NCBI GenBank assembly: GCA_012656075.1
Contig: JAAKBF010000255.1
Coordinates: 434,001-498,000, forward strand
Direction: 5' to 3'
Length of the DNA stretch: 64,000 bases
Source of the DNA: Phytophthora hibernalis
Taxonomy: Eukaryota > Oomycota > Peronosporomycetes > Peronosporales > Peronosporaceae
In this document: positions 11,329 through 23,211 of the stretch, in pieces
How the letters are laid out: each line of letters starts with the position of its first letter
Position numbering within the stretch: position 1 is the stretch's first letter
Position numbers and translations under genes: made by a program
The notes under the pieces: model-generated
Seen by the model: the letters and a program-made list of their open reading frames with translations, nothing else
Databases searched by the model: none
What the model was told of the DNA's origin: nothing

Positions 11329-11754
11329 ATGTGCGACGTGCTCCAGCTTCAACCCGCCGGCGCCTTCCTGCGTCAGACGCAGACTCTGCGCCGTCACTCC
11401 GACCCCATTGCGGTTGTGGGAAGCTGCACTGACATCGACCAAGTGCTGCGTCTCAAATGTGACGAGGAGGCTCTAAATCCGGAGCAAGAAGAGCCTGAAG
11501 ACTTCCTCACGTCCATCCGCCGCGGGCTCGAGGAGCTCGAGGAGGAGGACAGTGACGATGAAGACAGTGACGACGAGAGCTGCTACTACCAGGCCAGCAA
11601 GGACAACACGTACTACAGCCCGGACCAGAAGCTGCCACTGGACGACGCTCTGGATCTATCGGACACGTCCACAGCCTCGTCAACGCAGCTCGTCTCGTGG
11701 ACTCAAGACGAAGAGGAAGAGCAAGAAGACCTCATCTTCCAGCTCGAGATGTAA
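11329..11754 (+). CDS. Small acidic hypothetical protein
   Basis: 141-residue open frame with an ATG at 11329. About a third of the residues after position 50 are Asp or Glu, including an EELEEEDSDDEDSDDES stretch (about 69-85) and EEEEQEDL near the end. The N-terminal third is neutral and carries RRHSDPI, a basophilic-kinase-like phosphosite context. The composition and the sustained open frame suggest a real gene. No domain is recognised and no function is proposed. Confidence 0.55.
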   Translation: MCDVLQLQPAGAFLRQTQTLRRHSDPIAVVGSCTDIDQVLRLKCDEEALNPEQEEPEDFLTSIRRGLEELEEEDSDDEDSDDESCYYQASKDNTYYSPDQKLPLDDALDLSDTSTASSTQLVSWTQDEEEEQEDLIFQLEM

Positions 11755-11836
11755 AGTGTCGATAACCTTATTTATGAGAAATCAAAGACTGTATAAACGT
11801 CAAATTGAACCGTTCCGCACTCCTCCAAGCGGTCGT

Positions 11837-11982
11837 CTAGTCGACCTCGTGAGTCATCCACAAACATGGTGGGTAAAGATCAAAGGTATCGTACTATCAT
11901 TAGCTGCTGAATCTAAGGCCTTCGTCGCGAATCAATCCGTTGCTAGTCGACTTCGTGAGTCATCCACAAATGCGGTGGATAA
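11837..11982. repeat. Pair of 40-bp direct repeats
   Basis: A 40-bp segment at 11837-11876 (CTAGTCGACCTCGTGAGTCA and following bases) recurs at 11943-11982 with four or five differences, a spacing of 106 bp. It lies between convergent gene ends. No function is apparent. Confidence 0.75.
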
Positions 11983-12126
11983 GGACATCCAAAGCAGCCA
12001 ATGCGAAGCTCCAAAAAGCTATCGTTGCTAGCAGTGAATCTTCGTGAATCATGTTGCAGTTGAAGTGTCCCTAGGTCGATAACGGATACGTACACGTTGG
12101 TATTTCTTTAGTTTATTGTGTTCTCT

Positions 12127-15100
12127 CTACATGCGGACGTGTGTGCTCGAGAGGTCCAGCTGAGCGTCTTCGATGCCCGAGATGGACTCAAAGTTGCGTG
12201 TGACTGTACTAGGATCGGTCTCACTGTTGAGTTCATCACTGCTAGTTCGAGGGAAGTCGGAGTTCTCTCGTAGTATGGCACCTTCTGGATAACGGGTTCC
12301 CCGCAACTTCATGGTCGTGGTCTTTCGAACCAGGTTCACTGAAGGTGAACGATACAAACGACGTGTTCGCACTGGCGATCCGTGTCCCGTTGTCCAACAT
12401 CGTACCAGTGTTGTCATCGCGGGCATTGTAGTGCTGACGTAGTCCCTGAATAAAGTCGGTCGGCACTCGGTTTAAAGCTCATACCGTTGCCCATGAAGTG
12501 ATACAGTTCATTGCGAGCGAGCGAGTAGCGCTTGTCGAGACCTGGGTCCAGATCGTTCAGTGTGATCGGGAAAATGGGTCGACCCTTGTCTTCCGCGAAC
12601 GCTAACTGGTCTCGTACTAACTCGCTGGTAATAGTTTGTTTGGACATGATAACCAGGAAGCACGTGCAGCGAAGAATGGCCTCTTGAGTGGCGTGAATAC
12701 GGTCCTCAAAGTCCTGACCTTCCACGTTGCGGTCACCGTAGCACACCACCCCGGAATCCGTGAGCTCGCGGTACAATTGCTGCACGAAACCTGTGTGCTT
12801 GTCTCCGTGCGAAAGGAACACAAACTGTTTCTGGGCACCACTGGCATTCGGGTCCCATGCCTGAAAGAGCCTCGAGAACCCGCCTCCACCTGTCGTCGCT
12901 AAGATGGTTCCCGTAGCAGTCTGCTTGAGGCCTTGGTTGCGACGGCTGCTGGCAATATTCTTCTGCTGAGTAGCATCGCGGTTCTTCTCGATCTCATCAC
13001 GCACTCCATCCAGCAACAAACGGAACTGCGACTTGAATTTCGCTTCGTCGTAGTCGTACTCGATCTGCCGCACATTTGTGCTGTTACGTCGGGTCTGTGT
13101 GATTGAAGGTTCGAACGGGATAAGTTGGCGAGTGTACAGATACACTTGGAGATCCTCGCCAATGCTCACACCCTCGGTTGACACGGCCAAGATAGGCGTT
13201 CCGACCTGTTTGGCCAATGCCAATTCTTTTAGACACCACTCTGATTGAGCGTAGTCTTCAGTGAGAAGACATAACACCACTGCAGCATTCGTGATACCCC
13301 GCGCAATTTCCTCTCGCCAAACAGCGCCACCACCAATGCCACTCGGGTCCATCAAGTCTAGCCACGTCGTAACGTTTGCGTCTTCAAGCGCCTTACGGAT
13401 CTTCTTGGCGAACTCAGCATGCGAGTGCGTGTAGCTGATCATCACATCGCGCTGGCCAGCAGCACGTTTGATCTCGAATAGTAGCCGTGTTGAAGTCGTG
13501 CAGTCCAGCGGACGCAGACCCTCGATGTTCATCTTCATAAGGCTACCACCGTTGGCCAAAATGGCAAGTGCAGACTGCTGGTTCTCTTCACGTACAGCAA
13601 TGTGCAGCGCCGTATCTCCTGTGGTTGGCAACTGGTAGTTGATATCGGCACCTGCCGTTGTAAGAACACCGAACATTTCTCGGGTTGCATCAAGTCCACA
13701 TGCAGCGCACATCAGCGGGGTCATGTAGTCCAAGTCCACCATTTTCGGATCGGCACCAGATTGAAGCAGCGAGCGCACCACGTCAGTCCTATTGAGTCGT
13801 GCCGCCCAGTGCAATGGTGAACGTCCACCAGCATCTTGGAAATTAGGGTCAGCGCCGGCTTCAAGCAGCAGATCAACAACCTCAAGCGAACCGCTTATAG
13901 CTGCCCAGTGCAGCGGAGTTCGCCTGTTAAGCCCCACGTAGCCCATTTCACCCAAACAATCAACGTCCGTCTTCTTCCGTAAGAACCTGCGTACAGCTAG
14001 CACGTCATTTCGGCCAGCAGCAGAGTGAAATGGAGTTAGGGCGACATCGCCACCCCACTCTTCAAGTTCTTGAGCGACCGCATAGTTGCCACGCAGATAT
14101 GCCAATTGTAGAGCAGTCAGCGTGTTCATGAAACCTGGATCGGGAACTGCAAGAGGGTCAGCTCCATGCACAAGTAATTCGCGTACAACGTCTGGGTGCT
14201 CTGCAAGGAAAAGAGGAGGAACTCGATCCGATCGGTACGATGATCGTGCAAGTGTACGCGCTGATGCACCACGTGAGCAGCCACCGAACAACTTCTAGCT
14301 GACCTGTGGATACGGCACAATGCAGTGGAGTCACCAATGTCGTACGGAAAATCGATGCAGCCGATTCATCGTCACCGCCTCCTCCTTCAGCTCCTGGTCG
14401 TGCCACGAAAACCGCGCAAAATACCAGAAGAGGTCACCCGTTGAAAATCGTACACGACTGAACTTGTCCATCGCAGTGACGTCGAATCCTCGAGTCTCGA
14501 GCAATTCCAACGCGCGAATGTTTCCATGATAAGCAGCTACGTGCACCGGGTTCTTTCGTGACTGCGCGAAAAGACCCATGAACAGAGAAGCAGTGGCGTA
14601 GCATTTCCGAGGAAACCCTTGTTCTTCGCTAGTCAAACCTGCAGCTTCAGCGTAGTCCAAAATATCACGCATTTCAGCCAAATCTCCTTGTCGCGTTGCC
14701 TTGTAAAGCCGTTTGCGCACCACCGCCAAAGCCTTATCGGACTGGTTCATTAACTGATCGACACCCGGATCCATGACGTGGTTGCGCACATCACCCGTTT
14801 GGTCACTTTCTTGAAAAGCACCAAGTAGCATTTTCACGTGTTCACGGAATCGTGCGAAGTACTGTAGCTCGGTGAAAATCAACCGAAGCACACGATACTG
14901 ACCAGTGCAAAAAGCTGCACCGCGTGCATATCGCAATCAAACACGCCTCCTTTCGAGAACATGTAGAGGAAAAACATGACCACGAGAACCTGAAACAGTA
15001 GCAGCAGTACCGCTACCAATTCGCAGAACTGGAAGACCAGACGGCGCTTGATCTTGGTCAAGTTGCCATTATCCTCTTCGTCATCGTCAGATCCATCCCA

Positions 15101-15864
15101 CCGTTGCCCGTTTCCATATCAGTCTTGTCATTATGTGCTCCAGGAGCTGCTATGGAAGGTTCGTCCCGTTTAAACGGCTCAAAAAGACGCCAACCGGATC
15201 CTGGTAAAGACAGTAAAATCACTGCTGGTAACGTGTGGTAAATCAAAGCTGAGAATCCCACAACGTTCTCACAACTTTTGGCTTGGAATGTATACACCAG
15301 GTTTGGCGAGTGCAACATGAAGCCATAAGTGGTAGGCAGGTCAGGGTTTAACACCAGCCATTCTGGCTTGTACAGGTAATAAAATCCCAGTCCGGCAGCC
15401 AAGACGACCGCCAAAGGCATCCCTGTATGCAGCAAACGACGTGCAAAGAACGTGTTGTGTCGGAAGCGCGCGTTGAGCCAGTGACGAGGCACACGCGGCA
15501 TTTTGCCCCGTAACGCGGTGTTACTGTGGGTGTTGTAGAAGGACCTTTTCTTGCTCGACATGGACGACGGAGGACGTCTGCGCAGCTGCGACGTGGCCAA
15601 TTGATTAAGCGACAAGTGGGACCCCACGCTGAGACGGGAGACGACGCTGGACGCTACTGACTTGGCTGCACCTTGGCCCATGAGTGGGATCATGGGGATG
15701 CGCTGGACGTCCTCCTGGTCGTCCTCTCGCGCGGCGCCGTGTCCTCCGACAGATGCGGACGACTGGCGGCTTTCATTGGACAGCGTCTTGGCTTCCGAGT
15801 CGGACAGTTGAGGACGCAACGACGTCATCTTGTCTCCTTGTGGGGTGGACATTCCCTCGTACAT
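12127..15864 (-). CDS. Membrane-anchored ankyrin-repeat protein with two TIR domains (several frame breaks)
   Basis: One large gene of about 1,200 codons, starting at the ATG at 15864. Order: a polar N-terminus; at least three hydrophobic segments (including PLAVVLAAGLGFYYLY, VVGFSALIYHTLPAVILLSL and LVAVLLLLFQVLVVMFFLYM); ankyrin repeats (TPLHCAVSTGQLEVVRWLL, TPLHWAAISGSLEVVDLLL, SPLHWAARLNRTDVVRSLL and others); then two TIR domains. TIR-1 starts RDVMISYTHSHAEF and holds the box SEWCLKEL, whose second Glu aligns with the catalytic Glu of SARM1 and plant TIR NADases. TIR-2 starts QFVFLSHGD and has SELVRDQL at the same place, so Gln replaces that Glu. Frame changes lie near 15100, 14920, 14411, 14270, 12470 and 12320. 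Most need one missing base. The C-terminal ~100 codons are least certain, and an alternative stop is at 12414. Signalling through NAD cleavage is an inference from the TIR family. Confidence 0.8.
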
Positions 15865-16907
15865 TTGTCACGAAGACTGCGGTTGCCTTTCAGTTAGTTC
15901 GTCGAATACTGCAGTTGCCTTTTGCAGTCACTTGGTCCTGGTTGCACCGTACGCCTTGAGCTCGTTTGCGACCGTCAACGCTTTCCACTACTGGAGCTCG
16001 TCGGGTGAATAGCGGAATGGTACGGAGTTTCGGCACCATCAGGACTCGAGCCCGAGCCCTGGCTGGCGTTCTTGGAGTTTCGGTTGCTGAATTTTGCAAG
16101 CTGTATAATAGTCCCACCTGTCGCACTGTCATCCCTCGATACTGCGGCAAAGGGTGCTGTTGTATGGGTTTACTGCGGACTTTAAAGAAGGTTGAGGAAA
16201 GTCTCAAGTGGTCGCTACGTTGCAAGATATCAGAGGTCGAGCATACTGAAATCAAGTGAGATAGCATGAGGGGGCGTCAGACAGGGCTCACAACGGAGGT
16301 GAGCCATCTTGTTCTTTAGAGCCTTCAACGCAGTTTGCAGCACTCGATTCCAGTAGTGGAAGACCAAGCATTGCTAGCCAGTATGTCGTGGCTGGCGTGC
16401 TTTATCTCCCGCACGCCAGGTGCCGCATGGCCAGCCAACCAGCCAATCAGCACGGTCATCATATCCCGGAAACTCGGAGATTACTGGAGCTGTAGGGATG
16501 TGGGTCTTCCAAGCTTGTCTTCGACGCCGTATAAACCGTGTGACTCGGAACTCGGTTGGGATCCAGTCGGAGCAGCGACAAGGATCCAACGGTATCGACC
16601 TAATATAATTCGTGGATGCCGATTAATTAACGCTGAACTATCATTCTCGAGGGAGGGCAAAGCTGTAGCGACCTCGACCACAAGACTGACAACTCATTCA
16701 CTTTGTTAGTCGTGCCGCACAACTCGTGCGTTACCAGTGGGTTCAAAGAGCTGCTCGGCGTTGGAAACGATATCGTATGAGTATGTACTGTACCGGTAAA
16801 CTAACAACAGTGGTCACCAATGGTGAAAAGGAGCTCACTTCAACATGTACCTTGAAATCGGTACGATTGTGGGCATGAAACGACGCGACTCTAAATAGGA
16901 GTCCAGC
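15865..16907. promoter_or_regulatory. Shared upstream region of the divergent TIR/ANK and LRR/EF-hand genes
   Basis: About 1.04 kb separates the two start codons, which point away from each other. The open frames inside are short and without domains. A near-repeat occurs next to the TIR gene start (CTGCGGTTGCCTTTCAG and CTGCAGTTGCCTTTTGCAG, about 15878-15932). Co-regulation from this region is plausible but is inferred only from the layout. Confidence 0.4.
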
Positions 16908-19900
16908 ATGACGTTGTCAGCTCACTTAGTTGTCGTTGTTGATGTGTGTCTGATTGAGACCGTCTTTAGAAGCGTGGTGTGCAACATGCAAACCAAAGAC
17001 GCAGCTCCAATTGAGACCGCCAGTTTACCAACCCCGTCGTCAACAGAACGGGACAAATGGGACATCTCACGCATCAACAAGCACTGGGAGATCGACGCGG
17101 ACCTGCGGCGAAGTTTGCCGGCGCTCGCACGTATCAAAAGACCCGAAAACGAATCGGCCAGCAACAAATTCTTACGTCTCAGCAAACTTCCATTGCCTGC
17201 TCCGCCTATTCCAGACCCGCTGCTGATGGACCTAGCGACTCCGATTCGAGGCGGCCGCAACGTCTCTCAGCGTGCCATTACGCTGACAGCAGAGACGAAA
17301 GCGAAATACTTCGGGAAGGCCGCGAAATCCGAGTGCTACTCGGTTTTCCGTCAGCTCGCAGCACAAAAGTACATCTCGCTCGAACCGCTGAGTGAATTCC
17401 TCGCAGAGCAGGAGAAGACTCGGCAAGAGGTCACGCGAGATGAAGATGGCAGTCGTCACGTGCCTTTTCTTCAAACGGAGTCCACTGATCGGTCTCTCAA
17501 TAACAGTACCGGCTCCAGAAGGAATCCTTTAGGCGCTCCGTCGTCTACAACTTCGCGCTCCGGTCAGCGTAACGTTGGTACTGTTTTGAGCGGTGATCCG
17601 TTCACTGCACGACACAAATTTGCATCGTTGTGCCTCGAGCGCGACCTGCCACCGTGTATTCGACTCATCATACGCCAGTACTTCTCTCCAGAAATCAACG
17701 TCTCGCACATGTCCATAGGCGACGATCTCGCCTGTGTGTTTGCAACTTGTCTACTGGATTTACCCATGGTCACGGGACTCAATGCACGCAACAACCGTCT
17801 TCGTGATCGAGGACTTCAAGCCCTTGTTAGCGTCGTCGTGGCCAAGCCAGATCTGTATCACCTTGATCTGTCCGAGAATAAGGTCGATGACAATGCTGCC
17901 CACGCACTCGCGTCGTATCTGGGTTCGACATCCTGCAGGTTGCAAACACTACGTCTAGCTAGCGCTGATGTGGATGATGTAGAACTCGTGCCTTTTGCAC
18001 GCGTGCTACATTCGAACAAGTCTCTCCTAACGCTGGATGTATCACGAAATGCTGTCGGCAGCAGTGAGCACCTCAATGTCGTCCGCCCTTCAGTCACTAC
18101 CGGTGGTGAAGCTCTCGCCACGATGATCAGTATCAACAGTACTCTCACATCTCTCGATCTGTCATGGAATTATCTGCGGCTTGCAGGGGCTGTGGAAATC
18201 GGGAAAGCCCTCGCATACAATTCTGGACTTCGCGAGTTGAATTTGGCTTACAATGCCTTCGGAAATGCTGGTGCACAGGCTGTAGGCGACGCACTGCTCT
18301 CAAATACAACACTGCAGCGTCTGAATATGAGCCACAATAATATCCCGGCCCAAGGCGCTCTCGCAATTGCTAGCGCACTCAAGATCAATTATGGGCTGCC
18401 GCTAACAGAGCTTGCGCTAGGTGGAAATCCGCTGGGTAATATGGGTGGTAGGGCGTTGTGCATGCCGCTGCTGCGTGTGCAGACAGAAAGAAATTGTCGG
18501 TGTCTCTCGACGGTTGTAACTTTGATGCATCCGGTGACGGAGACGGCGGCTTTGACCCGACAGACCCCACTGGAAGCTACGATTTGAACATGGAGATTCC
18601 GTACGAACGTGCTGTTGCGCTTGAACTACTGCGGGTTGCAAATACGAAACAAGGCTGCAAGTTTCTGTCCATCGTGCACACATCTACAGTCAAAAAGCAG
18701 CGTCGTAATATTCGCGTTGAACTGCGCGAAACGCAAGAAGGTGTCGAAGTACGACGCAAACTGCTCAAAACGGCAGGGATTCTTACCGATGTCGAGGCCC
18801 CCAGCGCTCGAGAAATGGTGTCTAAATGTCTAGATCGACAGTCGCTTGAGGATCTCTTTCATGAGTTAGACAAGGACGACTCCGGGTTTATCGACGAGAC
18901 CGAGCTTCGTTTTGGCATGCGCAAGTTAGGATTGCAATTTCGAGATGAAGAAGTGCCACGATATGTGGCGCTATACGATTTGGATGGCACGGGTACTATC
19001 GAGATGGATGAATTTATCGAGTTGATGGAGAGTTTCAATCTAGATGAGATCGACGGAGACTTTGCTCGCGAGTGCGTGGACATGGAGACGAATTTGCTGT
19101 TTGAAATCCCGACTGAAGGTCGACTGCAGCTTGACTTTGTTGATCTGCACGTGTCATCAGGCAACGATAGCGCACACTCGGAGGCAGGCGTGGAGCGACT
19201 CATTGAAAACATATCGTCGAGCAAGAACAAAACGCAGATGCTGTTCATGGCGAAGACAGGTCTCATTTTCAAAGCACATGAAGCTCAACTACTTCTTGAA
19301 GCCGTGCGTGACGTATGTGATACCCCACAAGCCGTTATAGCGCTACTGCCTCACATGGTGGATCCTCGCAACGCGTACACGCTGATGGAACGGAATCTCA
19401 ACCCTACTGACCGACTGCGGGTACAACATCTTATGGGTCAAGCGCTTCAACCTATGCTGGGTATGGCGTCCGGGCACTATCGCATTGATCTAAGCAACGA
19501 TTTGGACAGAATAACTCTTCGCAAACTCGTGGAGAATAGCAACCGAACAGCTTTCTTGCGCAAGAAAGGAGGACTGAAAGATACAAGCCAACATGCTAAC
19601 TACCATGGCTTTCGCAACGAAATATTTCATGGGAAACCTTACATATTGGACCCCAAGTTTTTGGACACCGCACCCCGATTCGGCTACTTAGAGCTGGATT
19701 ACGTGCAGCTCGGGCGAGCCCCAACTCATCCCATCTCGGCCAAACGTTTTGAGCAAATGCTTCAGCTCTGCCAACTTGACCGCATGGGAGCAGGTATGGG
19801 AGCACCGCGAGTTGAAAAAGTGTCCGTGGGGATAGAAACTCAGTGTCAGCTCCTGCTTCTGCCCCACAAACTACAGGGACGAAAACATCGGTATTCCCAT

Positions 19901-20824
19901 CACAACGTCCGTTCAACCATAAAGTGTTTGAGGAGTACGAAAAAATGAACACGTTGAGGAACTATATCGACTTTGGAGCAGGTTTAAATCGCTCCATCGA
20001 GTTATCGCCGCTACCTGACGAGCATCCCAACTCGCCAAAGGTCGATAGTGATGATGAAGACGGCAACGGGGTCGCTTTATCTGCTTCTAATCGCCTTGAT
20101 GACAGAGGAGACCGGACTCTAGTGAAGTAGGAGGGGAATCCCGCGCAGAAGATGGAGGAGCTAGTCGCGTATCCACTCCTGCTATTTCAGCAGCACCGAA
20201 TATCTGCACTGCGCGTCGATTGCTCTTCAACATCCAGTGGTGTTTATCTACACGCTGGATAACAGTACAACAGGCTGTCCAGTTGCTAAGTGTGTGGCCA
20301 TCAGCCTTTGCAACGTCCCGCTGCGATTTGGTGTGTACAATTTTCGATCGAGTTACAGATCTTCACAACTTCAGTGGTGTTTTATCTGCTCTCAACGACG
20401 AAGAAGCAGCACAGGCATTATACCGTCTAGGAATGCTGAACGTGTTGACACCACTGTGGCCTGACAACTACTACGAGCTTGCACTCGCACGCTACGAAGA
20501 GCGCGAAATAGTGAAGGCGCTTGTGCGACTTGCCATTGATGAACCAGGCGAGAACTGGCAAAACGAAACGTTTGGTTGGAGTCGGGATGAAAGGTCCCAG
20601 GCTGGGAGCTTAACTACTCGTGGCTCAAGGATGGCGGCTTCCCTGAGAAAGGGTATCTCAGTCTTGAGTACTACTCGGGCGCAGATAAAGGCTGCGGCCC
20701 AGTGTGGCCGACGCGCCGCCAGTTAGCAGCTCACACGTTGTGTGGCTTGCCCGAGAATCTCGAGGCTTTCGAGATGCACATTGACGCGCTTGGTATGAGG
20801 AACGTGGTGCAAGGGCAACAATAA
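16908..20824 (+). CDS. LRR / EF-hand protein (about 1,300 codons, four frame breaks)
   Basis: The frame opens at the ATG at 16908; a second ATG at 16986 may be the real start, as the stretch between is hydrophobic and atypical. After a polar N-terminal region come RNase-inhibitor-type leucine-rich repeats (about 17730-18450), with units such as LYHLDLSENKVDDNAAHAL, LTSLDLSWNYLRLAGAVEI and LRELNLAYNAFGNAGAQAV. Two canonical EF-hand loops follow: DKDDSGFIDETE at 18869-18904 and DLDGTGTIEMDE at 18977-19012. The C-terminal half is helical and may contain DUF4476-like segments (19170-19400 and 20220-20570); this is tentative. Frame changes at about 18458, 19843, 20115 and 20590 are each explained by one missing base, and the last exposes a conserved tail ending at the TAA at 20822. 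Likely a soluble calcium-binding LRR protein. It is divergent from the TIR/ankyrin gene. Confidence 0.82.
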
Positions 20825-20968
20825 TGAACTTAGTGTGCATAATTATGAAGTCAAAACACTAAGAGCGCAGAGATGATGAAGCGGTGCACAGGTAAGCACA
20901 GACCATCACTCTATCCAACTTCAGCTTGACCAATACAAACATCAAGTATACGCATTGAAAGATACGGT

Positions 20969-22447
20969 TTTCCGAGTGGGTGTCAGCTTCCAGCCGCTTT
21001 CGACGCCACTGGTGACAGTTTCCGGTCGTTGACACGGCTGCTCGCTGAACCAAGCGCTCTGCGGCTCGACGCTGCGTCGAGTGGCGTACCACGTCCATCA
21101 GAAGGCGAGCACTCGTTCGATCGTGTCGCATCAATGGTGAGTTCTGCTGAGGTTGCTTGGTGTTTGGTTAGTTTAGCGTAACGCTGACCAATTTTGCCAC
21201 GCGCGACCGCAGAGGCCGCGCATTTTCACAGCCGACGGTCAATGTGACAGGATGGCGAACCGTACAGCGGGTCTTATCAAGAGAACTTCTACGCGCAGGC
21301 AGGCGCAGTGATGCATGGGTGACCCAGAGCGAGAGAGCGAGCGCTTTCGCGCAGACAGTCGCGACGCTACGTTCTGTCAACGGCGGTCAGAAGCGTTGTC
21401 CGTCGGCGAGACAGAGGCGGGCGGGGACGGACCACGTCAGGATTGTCGGTGGCCGATGCTCGACGTGTTGAACACAAATGTTATCGTTGCCCGCGCAGGC
21501 GAACTGTGCGCGATCGCCGAAAGAAGCTGTCGGATGGATTTTCATGTAGCAGCGAGCGAGCTGCACGCACCCAAGCAGCAGAGACTTGAGGAAGGCGCTT
21601 TTGCATCCAAGCGAGGTCACCGCCGAACTTCGTGCTCGGAGCAGCTGGACGAGGCTCGCTGCACGCAGCCATATCTCCTGGAGCAGCGATTACCATGCTC
21701 CTGGTAGCGATCAATCAAGCATGCTGGATGGCCAGCACTACTAGAGACTTGCGTGGCCACGAGGCGAAGCAACCGGAGCTCGGATCGCTGGCTGAAGGTA
21801 GCCATCTGGCCAGTCAAAGGACACCGGCTTCACAAGGGGGACCAGACGTGCCCGTGACGGAGACAAAAGTCATCGCGATGGTGACGCTGCTTACGAAATT
21901 GATCGACGATATCTTATGCGGCCGAGTTGTAAAATTTTATGCATCTGATGCTTTGCCAGAGCGCTTTGGACCAAAGTTTCGTACAGGTGCATGTCACTTC
22001 AAGCGCGGATACACCGATCTGGGCTGGGCCAGATCCCGGATCTGCGGAGACTTCGCTCAGGCACCGAGCTTCGGCTGAACCAGCTGGCTGTGGAATGGGG
22101 AAGACACTCGAAGCAAGGCAAGAGCATGCATCGCGAGCTGTGTGGGTCCCTGTTGCTGGGGTAGCAGCCAGAAGTACATGCATGTTAATTATTTACAGTG
22201 AATGTAAATGTTCTTGGTGGCCACTTTTGGAGGGCAAAGGTGCTGATCTTATCCGAGCCTATCCAAGCAAGTTGGTGGTGCGTACGGGAGGCATCCGTCA
22301 AAATTTGTTTTAGCGTTTTCATTCGCTTCTACACGTGAGCAGTCGGCCAGGTGTGGCGTCCAGGTGGATGGATGTCTGCACCCGGGTGGGTGTTGCAGTG
22401 TCAATGGTTCCGTATCGTCGGCAGCAGGATAACTCGTTGAAGCGAAG
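20969..22447 (+). repeat. Left arm of a large inverted repeat
   Basis: This arm is the reverse complement of 23212-24696. In the sampled stretches of the outer ~1.34 kb (20969 to about 22305) I found no mismatch or indel: paired positions consistently sum to 45665. Toward the centre there are point differences and a 6-bp insertion in the right arm (ATGTAC-type). Open frames inside the arm (up to 148 codons) have no recognisable domain. See the matching entry for the right arm. Confidence 0.93.
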
Positions 22448-23211
22448 TGAGGATGATGTAGAGCAATAAAACCTGATCAGTACCCCATCAGTACATGCAT
22501 GGTGTTTTACGGTGAAATTTTGCATGTTGTTTTACGGTGAAATTTTGCTGGTCCAAGTTGAAATTCACCATGGACCTTCATCATGTTACATGTAGAGTGA
22601 TCAGTAAAAAGAGTACATGTACCAATCTGCGGCAAAGCTACAGGGACCAACCCGCTGGCTCAGGAGAAGGCGAAAGCGGACAAGCATGATGCTTGTTTTG
22701 TATCAGCATCGATGGCGCAAGTTTAGCAGGAAGTGCCTCGGGACACGACAACGCGACCGAGTGTAGTGCCGTCGAACAGCCGCCACCAGCTGACAGACGG
22801 CAACAAGAGGACGGACAAGCTGTCAAGACTGAGCAGGTGTACAAAACTGAATTCATCTCCAGGGCTCACAAGATGTGCGACCCACGCTGCTGTCTATGCA
22901 GTCAAAATAATATAACTGCTTATTTTAATAAAGATCAAAGAGAGTATACATATGTAGTTGCTTCTGCCCAGGCAAAAAAACTTTGCGTCTGATTCTGAAG
23001 AATTATGTTGAAATTTGTATTGCCGATGTTGAAGTTGACAAGGAATGAAGGCTACAGCATTTTCCACAGACAGGTAAACACCACTAAATCCTGAAAGTCG
23101 AAGCTCTCCCGCGTATACCGGTACACGTAAGCACGCCAAAGCAATAGTCTCCAATAATACGACAAAGCTCTAGGAACTTTTACGCGCTCCCATCATCCTC
23201 GCCCCGCCTTG
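22448..23211. other. Spacer of the large inverted repeat
   Basis: 764 bp of AT-richer, non-coding-looking sequence. It holds a short tandem repeat: GTTTTACGGTGAAATTTTGC at 22504-22523 recurs at 22529-22548. No transposase-like frame was found in the spacer. Confidence 0.7.

Noticed and set aside
14870..15000. Short introns of 44-47 bp in the TIR/ankyrin gene
   Set aside because: GT...AG pairs with matching phase exist, but they are shorter than usual oomycete introns. One missing T at each site explains the change and agrees with the pattern in neighbouring genes.
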